In this document: piece by piece, positions 17,201 to 25,903 of the stretch
Layout of the letters: each line of letters starts with the position of its first letter
How positions within the stretch are numbered: the first letter of the stretch is position 1
Source: Candidatus Levilactobacillus faecigallinarum
GTDB taxonomy: Bacteria; Bacillota; Bacilli; Lactobacillales; Lactobacillaceae
NCBI GenBank assembly: GCA_019113985.1
Contig: DXGJ01000017.1
Coordinates: 1-38,517, forward strand
Direction of reading: 5' to 3'
Length of the DNA: 38,517 nucleotides
Program-made: the position numbers and the translations under genes
The notes under the pieces: generated by a model
The model's input: the letters and a program-made list of their open reading frames with translations, nothing else
The model's database searches: none
What the model was told of the DNA's origin: nothing

Positions 17201-19564
17201 ATGCCACTTAAACTTGGGGTGCGAGAACTGGTCGAATTCACGTTACGGGCCGGCGACCTTGGCGCCACCAGCAATAGCACCAACACGGCGTTACTAGGTG
17301 CCCAGATTCACCGTCGCCTGCAAAAGCAACGCAGCGCCGATTACCAAAAGGAATACTACCTCGACCTGCCGCTGACCCTGAACGGCCACGACTACCTCCT
17401 CCACGGCCGGGCCGACGGGGTCACGCTCGCCGACACCACGGCGACCATTGAAGAGATCAAGACCTCCGACACGGACTTCGATAAGCTGAGCGAGAACACC
17501 CTGACCCTTTACTGGGCGCAAGCTAAGCTATACGCGCACCTACTTTTTACCAAGCTGCCCGACCTTACCCAAATTACCATTACGCTGACTTACTTCCAGA
17601 CCACCACGGAAACCGTTACGCAAACTGACCAAACGCTCGACCGGGATCAAGCCGCAGCCTTTTTCCAACAGGTCATCGATGAATACGTGATCTGGCTCAA
17701 GTTTCGTGACGATCTCCGTGCTCGCCGGGACCCCACGATTAAGACGCTCACGTTCCCCTTTGGTCAGTATCGACCCGGGCAACGTGAGCTGGCAGTCGCC
17801 GTTTACAAGACCATCGTTACTCAGAAACGCCTCTTCGCCGAAGCACCGACCGGAACTGGCAAAACCATCTCAACCCTCTTCCCCACCATCAAGGCTATCG
17901 GCGAAGGCCTCATCCAACGCATCTTCTACTTGACCGCTAAGCAGAGCACCCGGATGGTCGCCGAAGAGGCCGTCGCGTTAATGGCGACCCAAGGGCTTAA
18001 GCTCAAGAGCATCACCCTGACGGCCAAGGAGAAGATTCAGTTCCCCGAAGAAGCCGACCTCCAACCCGAGGAAAATCCCTACATGCTGGGCTACTACGAC
18101 CGGTTACGCCCCGCGCTGTTGGACGTGCTCCAGAATAACGACCAACTGACCCGCTCCGTCATCGAAACGTACGCCCGTAAGCACACCCTCGATCCCTTCG
18201 AATTTCAGCTAGACATTAGCTTGCTTTGCGACGTGGTGATTGGCGACTACAATTACCTGTTCGACCCCCAGGTCCATCTCCAGCGCTTCTTCGCAGCGCC
18301 GGACCCGGATAACTTTTTCCTGATCGATGAAGCCCATAACCTGGTCTCCCGGTCGCGGGATATGTACTCCGCAGCACTCAGCAGTCGTCCACTCGATAAC
18401 CTGCTGGATTTGAGCGAAAATCTCCCGCAAGCCAGTAAAAAGCTCCGCCGGCGACTCCGCGACCTTCGCGATACCTTCACCGACGTTGCCGCGCCCCTTC
18501 GACAATCCGGCAAAACGGACACCACCTTCTTGACACCACCAGACGCCTTCGACCACGAGTTGGGCCGGCTAGTTGAGGTCATCCACGACTGGTTGGTCGA
18601 CCAGCCCCAAACGCCGTTCACCAAGGCCATCCTGGACTACTACTTCGCCATTATTAGCTACCAGCGCATTGGCGAATACTACGACGAGACTTACCGGATG
18701 CGTCTGACCATCGAAGACGGTAATATCACACTCAAACAACTCTGCTTGGACCCCAGCGCATTTTTGGCCGACAGCCTGAGTCTGGGCCACGGTGCCGTGC
18801 TCTTCTCAGCAACGCTCTCCCCCTTAGATTATTACCAAACGGTCCTGGGCGGTAGCGATGAGGCCTTGTCTTACCGGCTGAACTCGCCGTTTCCACCGCA
18901 ACATCAGGGAATCCTCATCACCAACTATATTCAGACGACCTACCGTCAGCGTCAGGCTAACCTGGCCAATATCCTGGTCGCCATCAAGACCTTGGTCGAC
19001 GGCAAGACTGGCAATTACCTGATCTTTTTACCGTCTTACAGCTACCTATTGACCGTAGTGGAGGCCTTTCATATGGCCTACCCCAAGATTAAAACGACTT
19101 CCCAGCAAGCGCAAATGAGCGAGAGCGACCGTCAGGCCTTCTTAGCCCAATTCACGGCCGACCCGGCGCATACCCTGGTGGGGTTCGCGCTCCTCGGCGG
19201 TATTTTCTCCGAAGGCATCGACTTAAAAGCTGGCCGTTTGATTGGCGTGGGCATCGTCAGCGTCGGGCTGCCCGGTATCAACCCGGAGACCGACCTCATT
19301 CGCGACTACTTCGACAGTCACGACCAGCCCGGCTTTGCCTTCGCCTACCAGTTGCCCGGCCTGAACAACGTCTTTCAGGCCGCCGGGCGCTTGATTCGCG
19401 GGGCTAAGGACGTGGGCATCGTTTTACTGATGGATCAGCGGTTCACCACGACCCGCTACACCCGACTCTACCCCCAGCACTGGCAACACTACCAGCGACT
19501 CTACCGACCGGAACAGCTCGGCCCAGCGGTCGCAGACTTTTGGCGTCAGGAGGCGTCCCTTTGA
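17201..19564 (+). CDS. PD-(D/E)XK nuclease fused to XPD/DinG-type DNA helicase
   Basis: 787 residues. The first 170 look like a PD-(D/E)XK nuclease of the RecB type: H37, D72 in HGRADG and E85-x-K87 in IEEIKT, then a helical YWAQAKLYAHLL segment. The helicase part has Walker A APTGTGKT (215-222), DEAH at 376-379 and a C-terminal QAAGRLIRGAKDVG motif VI. Between motifs I and II, relatives carry four Cys that hold an Fe-S cluster. Here the matching places, judged from remembered family sequences, read Gln280, Leu287, Asn292 and Asp331, so the cluster is probably absent. Predicted to unwind and cut or trim DNA. It is the first gene of a coupled trio; its stop overlaps the next start as TTGA. Confidence 0.85.
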   Translation: MPLKLGVRELVEFTLRAGDLGATSNSTNTALLGAQIHRRLQKQRSADYQKEYYLDLPLTLNGHDYLLHGRADGVTLADTTATIEEIKTSDTDFDKLSENTLTLYWAQAKLYAHLLFTKLPDLTQITITLTYFQTTTETVTQTDQTLDRDQAAAFFQQVIDEYVIWLKFRDDLRARRDPTIKTLTFPFGQYRPGQRELAVAVYKTIVTQKRLFAEAPTGTGKTISTLFPTIKAIGEGLIQRIFYLTAKQSTRMVAEEAVALMATQGLKLKSITLTAKEKIQFPEEADLQPEENPYMLGYYDRLRPALLDVLQNNDQLTRSVIETYARKHTLDPFEFQLDISLLCDVVIGDYNYLFDPQVHLQRFFAAPDPDNFFLIDEAHNLVSRSRDMYSAALSSRPLDNLLDLSENLPQASKKLRRRLRDLRDTFTDVAAPLRQSGKTDTTFLTPPDAFDHELGRLVEVIHDWLVDQPQTPFTKAILDYYFAIISYQRIGEYYDETYRMRLTIEDGNITLKQLCLDPSAFLADSLSLGHGAVLFSATLSPLDYYQTVLGGSDEALSYRLNSPFPPQHQGILITNYIQTTYRQRQANLANILVAIKTLVDGKTGNYLIFLPSYSYLLTVVEAFHMAYPKIKTTSQQAQMSESDRQAFLAQFTADPAHTLVGFALLGGIFSEGIDLKAGRLIGVGIVSVGLPGINPETDLIRDYFDSHDQPGFAFAYQLPGLNNVFQAAGRLIRGAKDVGIVLLMDQRFTTTRYTRLYPQHWQHYQRLYRPEQLGPAVADFWRQEASL

Positions 19565-20253
19565 AAACCAAACTAACCCTAGAAATGGAACAAACCCTCT
19601 ATTATTACTGTCGCGAGGCTGGTGCCACCGCCGTCGAGGAGGTTACCATGCCCGACGATCAGGGCATCGTCGACACCCTAAGCTATCAGGAACTCCCCGA
19701 TAAAAGTGTTGAATGGCGGTGTTACGAGTTGAAGGTCACCAAGAGCGACTTTCACTCGCACGCCAAGCTCTCGTTTGTCGGTCACTACAACTACTTCGTC
19801 CTGCCCCTCAAGCTCTACCAGGAAATCAAGGACGAGATTCCCGCCAAGATTGGCGTCCTTCTCTACCGGCCATTCGATGCCGCCCTCATCGCGACGGCCA
19901 GCGAGCCACCGGTCACCCCAGGCTACCTGACCGTTGCCCGCCCACCTCGGCACCAAGCGCTTCAGGTCCCTGAATCGGAGCTTCTGACGCGGTTCATCGC
20001 GTCGCAGGGGCGCGAGGTTTTTAAGGCCAAACAAATGGCCACTGGACTCAAACAATACAGTACGGAACGGCTCTACGAAGAGCTGAAAAAACGGCACCTC
20101 CACTACGACGTCTATAATCCCGACCACAACTTCTACGACCAGTTTGTGGCGGCTACCGAGGAGACTGCGGTGACCGCCCTGCAGAGCGAGCTCGACGCGC
20201 TGGCCCTGGAAAACGTCCAGCTTCAGCAACGACTAAAGGGGTCCTCAGAATGA
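19561..20253 (+). CDS. Predicted PD-(D/E)XK nuclease-like protein (MmcB-like core)
   Basis: 230 residues from TTG 19561, with AGGAGG seven bases upstream; the frame extends back to a TTG at 19540, which precedes that site. The core has D38 in GIVDTLSY, then E56-x-K58 in CYELKVTKSDF, followed by AKLSFVGHYNYFVLP. This resembles the nuclease fold of MmcB-like and other PD-(D/E)XK proteins that take part in DNA repair. The C-terminal 25 residues form a likely coiled coil (ALQSELDALALENVQLQQRL). It overlaps both neighbours by four bases, so it is made together with the helicase. Activity is inferred. Confidence 0.65.
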   Translation: MKTKLTLEMEQTLYYYCREAGATAVEEVTMPDDQGIVDTLSYQELPDKSVEWRCYELKVTKSDFHSHAKLSFVGHYNYFVLPLKLYQEIKDEIPAKIGVLLYRPFDAALIATASEPPVTPGYLTVARPPRHQALQVPESELLTRFIASQGREVFKAKQMATGLKQYSTERLYEELKKRHLHYDVYNPDHNFYDQFVAATEETAVTALQSELDALALENVQLQQRLKGSSE

Positions 20254-21158
20254 TTTACTTCCCTTACTTCCGGGGGCGGCAGTTCGACCTGCAGGCCCTC
20301 AAAAACATTGCCCAGCAACACGTTCTGCCGCCTAATATTATTCCCATCATCGAACCGGTCCGCGACATCAAGGCCTTACCCACCACGGTGGCGGCCTTCG
20401 TCGAACACGACCAGTCCCTGGTGGTGATCACCAACCCGACGGTCAGTGACTATGCGTTGACCCAACAGAAGCTGCATGACTGGCAGGTTTACCGGGATCA
20501 TCCGCACCTCATCGTGGGCCACATCCTGACGCCGACCACGGTCCCCGAGGATTTCACCGACCCGCAAACCCTCCTGGTGGCTGGTCAATACGACGAACTG
20601 GTTGCCGCCCAACACGCCGGCTGGCTCCATCAGCCGACCTACCTGCTGGTCCCACCGGAGGCTCGAATTCGCCAGTTACTGGACCGTCCCAGCATTTCCC
20701 TTTACGACCACGCTTGGGTGCCCGACCACGAGCAAACCTACGCGAATCTCGAAGATGGGTTCTTCAGTGAAGATTGGGCCCTCGCGCCAGTTAACGGCTA
20801 CCAAGGGTTCAGCGATTACACGATCGCCGGTGGGCATTACAGCGAGCACGGTTACCCCGCCCGAGCGGTCACCCTACACCTGACCTACTTCGCTGGCAAT
20901 CAGCTACGGATCCACCGCTTCGTTTCCGATGACCGGGAGGACTATAAGCATCCCAAGGAGAAGTTTTTCCAGGCGGTCGCCAAGCTCGCGGCCTGGTTGC
21001 CGGAACAGCCAACCCAAACTCAGACGCCGGCCGCCAAGCAACTCGCAGCCTACCACGACCAGCACCACTTCCCCGGTCTCGGCGTGGTCAAACGCCTCAG
21101 CCTGGAACACCACCTGCAACTGATGGCGGCCTACTTTAAGGCCCACTATCCTGTTTAG
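20250..21158 (+). CDS. sce7725-like / Beta-protein-like family protein
   Basis: 302 residues, soluble, no Cys. The N-terminus YFPYFRGRQFDLQALKNIA followed by IIPIIEPV is the pattern I associate with the sce7725 family and the larger group of phage T4 beta-protein relatives, whose biochemical role is unknown. The middle has FSDYTIAGGHYSEHGYPARA and the end a histidine-rich region HDQHHFPGLGVVK. It starts within the stop of the upstream nuclease-like gene (ATGA) and closes the cassette. No T-run terminator follows; a copy of the dispersed structured repeat begins within 15-25 bases of the stop. The family call is from memory. Confidence 0.55.
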   Translation: MIYFPYFRGRQFDLQALKNIAQQHVLPPNIIPIIEPVRDIKALPTTVAAFVEHDQSLVVITNPTVSDYALTQQKLHDWQVYRDHPHLIVGHILTPTTVPEDFTDPQTLLVAGQYDELVAAQHAGWLHQPTYLLVPPEARIRQLLDRPSISLYDHAWVPDHEQTYANLEDGFFSEDWALAPVNGYQGFSDYTIAGGHYSEHGYPARAVTLHLTYFAGNQLRIHRFVSDDREDYKHPKEKFFQAVAKLAAWLPEQPTQTQTPAAKQLAAYHDQHHFPGLGVVKRLSLEHHLQLMAAYFKAHYPV

Positions 21159-21171
21159 GCTGGCTATCGTT

Positions 21172-21341
21172 CGTCGTTGCTGGCCGCTGCGTTGCGCCGA
21201 GCAAGCTGGTCCGTAGTGGGCACGACTCTGAAGCTACGCAAGACCCGCGCATCTCCAGAGCTCGGCCTTGGTGTAAGCTCGCAAAGAACACGAGCTAACA
21301 CCAACGACACCACGGTCCAGCAAGTCGGCTCCACTACGCTA
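21172..21341 (+). repeat. Dispersed structured repeat, copy A
   Basis: One of five copies here. Its core begins GTCCGTAGTGGGCACGACTC and ends ACACCACGGTCC, flanked by GGCCGCTGCG... and GTCGGCTCCACTACGCTA. Inner helices: CGACTCTG with CAGAGcTCG, and TTGGTGTaAGCTCG with CGAGCTaACACCAA. The outer stem is GCTGG.CCGTAGTG with CACCACGG.CCAGC. Sense orientation, just after the sce7725-like gene. Confidence 0.85.
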
Positions 21342-21684
21342 GGGTTGATGGGGTAGTTCTGTAGTAATCAGTTGTCAATTCTGTTGTGAAGCTTGGTGAA
21401 TTATCGGAAATTGTGTTAGGTAGCCTTGCTGATATTAACTTGTGCTTTTTGGGCAAACATATTTGTACAAATCGGACGAAACGGTTCAATAAACCCTCGC
21501 GACAGTGGATTAGCGAGGCATGTAGGAAGCAAAGTTTGAGTAGTATACAAAAGATAAAATTGCCTAGGCTTCGTTGAGGTTCAGCGATGGCAACCTGACA
21601 ATACACGAAGAGGAGAAGTGAACGAGGGCATAAATTCTGTAGTAGTGACAGTCTGAATGGTTTGATACTGGTCATGCGCAAGTA
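21342..21684. other. AT-richer gene-free segment between repeat copies A and B
   Basis: No convincing gene. Frames on both strands are short, lack ribosome binding sites and match nothing I know. A plus-strand stretch KLGELSEIVLGS at 21386 recalls HsdS beginnings but stops resembling it at once. Base composition differs from the coding DNA around it. Confidence 0.4.
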
Positions 21685-21844
21685 TTAGCGCAGTGGAGCC
21701 GGTTTGAGTACCGTAGTGAGATTGTTGTTGGCTGGTGTTTTTTGCCAGCCTACAACAAGGCCGAATTTCGGAGATGCACGTGGGCTTGCGCGTAGCTTCG
21801 GAATCGTGCCCACTACGGTGCCACAAACCGGCTCCACTCCGCTC
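21685..21844 (-). repeat. Dispersed structured repeat, copy B
   Basis: Inverted relative to copy A. Hairpin helix TTGTTGT.GGCTGG/CCAGCC.ACAACAA with the same single mismatch position as in A. Outer stem GGAGCCGGTTTG...ACCGTAGTG paired with CACTACGGT...CAAACCGGCTCC, the best-kept outer stem of the five. Nearly identical to copy C, including the flank ending in AAGTATTAGCGCA. Confidence 0.85.
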
Positions 21845-22243
21845 ACATGAGTGGATATTGGCTACTATAGTTGCTGGCTCTTGTCGCTACTGCCAACCTA
21901 GAAGTCCTTTCCCAAATCAATGATACGAAGAATTGAATCATAGCAATAAAACTAAAAAGGCTCACGCACATGATTATCTGAACTAAATAACCAATTATTT
22001 CAAAAAGACACCAATGTTGTCCCCAGCTATTAGGGAACAACATTGGTGTCTTTCAGAATTCTATCGGTCATTATTGGCGCCGAACGCCCCAGCTACTTTT
22101 CTTGGTATCGAACATCCTCTTCCAAGAATAATCGGCACCTTTAATAGCCTCTTACATAAAGGTAGAACCGCTTTAGTAAGATTCAATATGTTAAATTCTA
22201 GCGAAGTCGCTCCGTTAATGTAGCAATTTGCGTAGTTATGAAG
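21845..22243. other. AT-rich gene-free segment with an orphan hairpin
   Basis: Contains a perfect 17-bp stem AAAGACACCAATGTTGT (22004-22020) / ACAACATTGGTGTCTTT (22037-22053). Read on the minus strand it ends in TTTTT, so it is a leftward terminator without an intact gene before it. A stop-limited minus-strand frame upstream of it (about 22070-22220, with KVPIILGRGCSIPRKVAGAF) has no start signal and may be a gene remnant; I do not recognise it. Confidence 0.45.
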
Positions 22244-22418
22244 CGGTCACGCACAAGTATTAGCGCAACGGAGCCGGTTTGAGTACCGTAGTGAAATTGT
22301 TGTTGGCTGGTGTTTTTTGCCAGCCTACAACAAGGCCGAGTTCCGGAGATGCGCGTGGGCTGCGCGTAGCTTCGGAATCGTGCCCACTACGGTACTCGGT
22401 TCCGGCGGAGTGGAGCGA
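22244..22418 (-). repeat. Dispersed structured repeat, copy C
   Basis: About 90 percent identical to copy B over roughly 150 bases by eye. Helices TTCCG/CGGAA and TTGTTGT.GGCTGG/CCAGCC.ACAACAA are intact. The outer end toward the lactonase gene reads CGCTCCACTCCGCCGG on the element strand, as in copies D and E, but differs from B. Confidence 0.85.
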
Positions 22419-22452
22419 AAAATCATCTGCCATATAGCAACCCTCAACGACA

Positions 22453-22488
22453 AAAAGACAGCCTACTAAACGAAGCGGGCTGTCTTTT
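22453..22488. terminator. Terminator of the lactonase gene (bidirectional)
   Basis: AAAAGACAGCC/GGCTGTCTTTT, 11 bp, with T runs readable on both strands. Confidence 0.8.
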
Positions 22489-22505
22489 AATAAACTAGAT
22501 TGACT

Positions 22506-23546
22506 TTAAGCTGGTAACACGCTGACGCCTTCGGGCACCATGAAGTCCTTTTGGACCAGGGTCAGCTTACCAGTAGCTGCGTCGCGTTGGTACAGGCTGG
22601 CGTTGTCAGAGTTTTGGTTGACCACCAAAACAAAACTTTGGTCGGCGGTCCAGTTGAAGTCCCGTGGGAAGTCGCCTTCCGTCGAGATGCGTTGGACCGT
22701 AGTCAACGTACCATCGTCGCCTGCCGCCAAGACCGTAATCGAGTTGTGGCCCCGGTTTGACACGTAAACGAACTTGCCATCCGCACTCAAGCGAATCGCG
22801 GCCGCACCGTTATGGGTCTTCCAGTCGTCTGGAATCGTGTGGACGATTGACTTGACCGTAAAGGTCCCGCTCTGGGCATCGTAGTCCAGGGTCGCCACGT
22901 TACTGCTCAGCTCGCCAACCAGGTACGCCACACCCTTGGCTGCGTCAAAGACAATGTGCCGAGGACCGTAACCGGCTGGTAAATCAACGGTGCTAACACC
23001 ACTTAACTTGCCATCATCGGCCACATCGTAGACATAGACCTTATCGGAACCTAGGTCACAAACGACCAACCGGCCATCTGGCGTCAGGTCGGCAAAGTGT
23101 GGGTGGGGTCCGTCAGCCTGTTCAGGTGCGGGACCAACTGGATCATTATCCACGATTTGGTCCGCCTGCGTCAAAGAGCCGTTCTCCGCAATCTTATAAA
23201 CCGTGACCGCGGCGGTATGATAATTGGCGGTGTAAACCAATTGGCGCTGTTCGTCGACCGCCACGTAGGCCGGTGATGAACCGGGGTTCAAGACCTGTTG
23301 GATGGCCCGGGGCTTTTTGTCGGTCATATCATAGATGATCAAGCCACCCTGGGTCTGACCGTCCGTTTCCTTCTTATTAATCACGTACAGGCGTTGTGCC
23401 TTGGATTTAGCGATATAAGTTGGGCTCCCCGCCGACGCTAACCATTCGCAATCAGTTAACTTCGCGGCGCTCGTGTCAACGCTCACCCGGTAGATGCCCC
23501 GGCTGATACGCTTGGTGTAGGTCCCAATGTAAAAATCTTCGGTCAT
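22506..23546 (-). CDS. Lactonase family beta-propeller protein (6-phosphogluconolactonase-like)
   Basis: 346 residues, a seven-bladed propeller of the YkgB/Pgl type. Repeated blade ends are visible, such as YVAVDEQRQLVYTANYHTAAV, GPHPHFADLTPDGRLVVCDLG, GPRHIVFDAAKGVAYLVGEL and GDFPRDFNWTADQSFVLVVN. Members hydrolyse 6-phosphogluconolactone in the pentose phosphate route. AAAGGGG lies before the ATG, and a TATACT box on the minus strand near 23585 may be the -10. Single-gene unit. Confidence 0.85.
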   Translation of the reverse strand: MTEDFYIGTYTKRISRGIYRVSVDTSAAKLTDCEWLASAGSPTYIAKSKAQRLYVINKKETDGQTQGGLIIYDMTDKKPRAIQQVLNPGSSPAYVAVDEQRQLVYTANYHTAAVTVYKIAENGSLTQADQIVDNDPVGPAPEQADGPHPHFADLTPDGRLVVCDLGSDKVYVYDVADDGKLSGVSTVDLPAGYGPRHIVFDAAKGVAYLVGELSSNVATLDYDAQSGTFTVKSIVHTIPDDWKTHNGAAAIRLSADGKFVYVSNRGHNSITVLAAGDDGTLTTVQRISTEGDFPRDFNWTADQSFVLVVNQNSDNASLYQRDAATGKLTLVQKDFMVPEGVSVLPA

Positions 23547-23684
23547 ACTGTTACCCCTTTCAAATTGACTGTATCCCTTTTCAGTATAGCACAGCTTAGA
23601 CGTCTAGACCGACTAAGTCACTAGCTCTTCATCGGAATAACCGGTACAATGGGGGTAGTTTATTTTAGAAAGGATCCCACGTCT

Positions 23685-24131
23685 ATGTCAAGTTTTGAAG
23701 GCTATCACCCCCTCCTCACCCCTAATTTCCGTTTCGATTGGCTCACCCAATTCCGCCTCAAGCAGGTTTCTCTGCTCACGCGCCGAGACCTGGCGGATAC
23801 CGCGGAATGGGTCAACGGCACCATGCGGGCTACCATGGGACGGACCGCTCTGACTTGGGGGATCGAACGCCGGGCCACCCACAAACTCGTGGGCTGGGGC
23901 GGCTTCGATCAACTCGACCTTCAGCACGGCACTGGTCAGACCTACCTGACAGGGGCCACCCTGCCCGCCAATGAGCAGCAGGAAATCGTGAACCGCCTCG
24001 TCCACTTCGCCCAGGAGGAACTCCAACTCGACGAACTGACGCTCAAAGAATCTAGTAACCTGGACACCGCGGTTTTGACCGCCGCCGGGTTGACCAAAAA
24101 GGACGATCTCTGGCACTGGCAACGTCGCTAA
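23685..24131 (+). CDS. GNAT-like acetyltransferase, RimJ/RimL type, divergent
   Basis: 148 residues from ATG 23685, with AGAAAGGA ten bases upstream; the in-frame ATG at 23649 has no site. It carries ETAEWVNGTMRAT-like and TWGIERRATHKLVGWGGFDQLD segments that match the beta2-beta4 core of ribosomal-protein-type GNAT enzymes, and DTAVLTAAGLTKKDDLWHW at the end. The usual R/Q-x-x-G-x-G/A loop for acetyl-CoA is replaced by LPANEQQEIVNRL, so cofactor binding may be weakened. Function unknown. Confidence 0.6.
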   Translation: MSSFEGYHPLLTPNFRFDWLTQFRLKQVSLLTRRDLADTAEWVNGTMRATMGRTALTWGIERRATHKLVGWGGFDQLDLQHGTGQTYLTGATLPANEQQEIVNRLVHFAQEELQLDELTLKESSNLDTAVLTAAGLTKKDDLWHWQRR

Positions 24132-24156
24132 ATCCATTCATTCGTATTTTTATATC

Positions 24157-24209
24157 GAAAAAGCTGGCAACCACCGTGGTCATAACCGCGGCAGTTTCCA
24201 GCTTTCTTT
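24157..24209. terminator. Bidirectional terminator between convergent genes
   Basis: AAAGCTGG/CCAGCTTT with inner AAC/GTT and CCGTGG/CCGCGG helices, T-rich on both sides. Confidence 0.75.
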
Positions 24210-24217
24210 GATTTTGA

Positions 24218-25816
24218 CTAATTTTCTGGTTCAACCACCCGTTGGTTTAGTTCCTTGGCAATCGTCAAAGAATCACTCCGGTACGCGTCGTGGACCCCTA
24301 GCGCGTAACACGCCAGGCTCCCCACTAACACCCCGACGAAATCTAAGGGGTAATGGAGCCAGTTGGCCCCGCCGAACTCTTGACTACCAATCAACGACAT
24401 CAGCGTCAGCCAGACCATCTCGGCCAGTAGCCAGCGGCCACCCCGTAAGCTGGCGCGCAACGCTGTCCACCCCTCCGGCCGCCGTATCTCGTAGTACACG
24501 TAAAAGACCAAGCCTAGGGCAATCACGCCGAAGACCTCGATGGTGGTTGGCCACTTGGCCCAGTAAATCGCAAGGCTGGCCAAACCATAGGCCAATGGTG
24601 CCCACAGGCCCAGGTGCCCTAACCGAAACGGCCGGGTGAAATCCGGGGCTTGCCGCCGCAGACTGGCCACCGTGACCGGTCCGGTCAGGTAGGCAATCAG
24701 GGTCGAGGTCGAGATGACGTCGGACAGCGCGCTCCAGTTCCGGAAGCCCGCCACCAGCACTACGCCCAGTAACATGTTCACAACCATCGCGCGTCGCGGC
24801 GTCTGATACTTGCGGTTGACCTCTCCCAGCTTGGTCGGCATGTGCTTGGTCCCGGTCATCGCCGCCAACGCGCGACTGGTCGTCGCCACGAAGGAGACCC
24901 CGGTACCGAACGGCGAAACGAACGCGTCCAGGTACAGCAACGTCGAGAGCCAGTTCAGGTTCAACAGAATCGCAATATCGGCAAATGGTGACTGGAAGTT
25001 GACCCCCGACCAGCCGTGGCTTAATTCCGCCGCTGGAACGGCCCCAATGAAGGCCACTTGTAGCAGCGTATAGATGACTGTACTAATCCCAAAGGCAATC
25101 ACAATGCCCCGCAGAATATTTCGTTCCGGATGTTCAATCTCATTTCCCATGTTAATGGTGGTCTGAAAGGCATTATAGGAGAAGATGATGCCCGCCGCGG
25201 TAGTCGCTGCGAAGATCGACGAACTCCCACCAGGCATGAAACCCGCCCGCGCGGAAAAGTTCTGGGAATCAAATCCAGTCAGCGCCAACACGATAATCGT
25301 CAGGGTTGGCACCCCCAGCTTAAAAATGGAGATAAAGCTGGTGAACCGAGTCAGCAACTTGACCGACCAGAAGTTCAACAGGGTAAAGGCCAGGATAAAC
25401 AGAAACACCACAATCAACCCCTGGTTGGTGATGTTGCCGTTGTTAATGAAGCCCCGCGTCCAGTTCGCCCAGGCCCAGGGCCACGAGCTCATGTACTGCA
25501 CGGCCGCCACGGCCTCAATCGGAATAATGGTTAATAAAGACAACCAGTTCGCCCAACCGGCGACGAAGCCCAGTAACGGTCCGTGAGAAAAGGCCGCGTA
25601 CTGGCTCATCCCCCCGCTGGTCGGGAACATGGTCCCTAATTCGATGTAGTTTAACGCAATCAACCCAATCACTAAAGCCCCAATAATCCAGGACAAAATC
25701 GCGGCCGGCCCGGCAATTTGAGCGGCCATTCCGGCCCCAAATAACCAACCCGACCCGATGATGGCGCTGAGCGTTAACATGACTAAAGAAAATAAACTCA
25801 TTTTGTTACGTTTCAA
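24218..25816 (-). CDS. APC family amino acid permease, YveA (aspartate:H+)-like
   Basis: 532 residues with about 12-13 membrane segments. It starts at TTG 25816 (LKRNKMSLFSL), with GAGGAT ten bases upstream; the frame runs back to 25876 without a ribosome site. LSAIIGSGWLFGAGMAAQIAG is the substrate-binding first segment, followed by YIELGTMFPTSGGMSQYAAF and IPIEAVAAVQYMSSWPWAW, which recall the B. subtilis aspartate symporter YveA. It lies 87 bases downstream of the VIT pair on the same strand, so shared transcription is possible. Substrate is inferred. Confidence 0.8.
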   Translation of the reverse strand: MKRNKMSLFSLVMLTLSAIIGSGWLFGAGMAAQIAGPAAILSWIIGALVIGLIALNYIELGTMFPTSGGMSQYAAFSHGPLLGFVAGWANWLSLLTIIPIEAVAAVQYMSSWPWAWANWTRGFINNGNITNQGLIVVFLFILAFTLLNFWSVKLLTRFTSFISIFKLGVPTLTIIVLALTGFDSQNFSARAGFMPGGSSSIFAATTAAGIIFSYNAFQTTINMGNEIEHPERNILRGIVIAFGISTVIYTLLQVAFIGAVPAAELSHGWSGVNFQSPFADIAILLNLNWLSTLLYLDAFVSPFGTGVSFVATTSRALAAMTGTKHMPTKLGEVNRKYQTPRRAMVVNMLLGVVLVAGFRNWSALSDVISTSTLIAYLTGPVTVASLRRQAPDFTRPFRLGHLGLWAPLAYGLASLAIYWAKWPTTIEVFGVIALGLVFYVYYEIRRPEGWTALRASLRGGRWLLAEMVWLTLMSLIGSQEFGGANWLHYPLDFVGVLVGSLACYALGVHDAYRSDSLTIAKELNQRVVEPEN

Positions 25817-25903
25817 GCCAAAGTATCCTCGCTTTCGTTTGAGTATTTGGCCTATTCTACACGTGGACTCTGGCAATGCGCTAAGAAAGCCACTAGAGTT
25901 TTC

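Noticed and set aside
19678..20229. 183-residue minus-strand frame inside the nuclease-like gene
   Set aside because: Val/Leu-rich antisense shadow, as expected in GC-rich codons; the plus-strand gene has start, ribosome site and overlaps.
21334..21681. 115-residue minus-strand frame and a short HsdS-like plus-strand start in gene-free DNA
   Set aside because: No ribosome binding sites, resemblance limited to about a dozen residues, and the frames run into the structured repeats.
21172..22418. Inverted repeat copies as ends of an insertion sequence
   Set aside because: No transposase frame between them, and each copy folds as a unit by itself; better treated as separate copies of one repeat.
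23688..24137. 149-residue minus-strand frame opposite the GNAT-like gene
   Set aside because: No start signal, Gly/Glu-rich shadow; the plus-strand frame has a good ribosome site and GNAT-like features.
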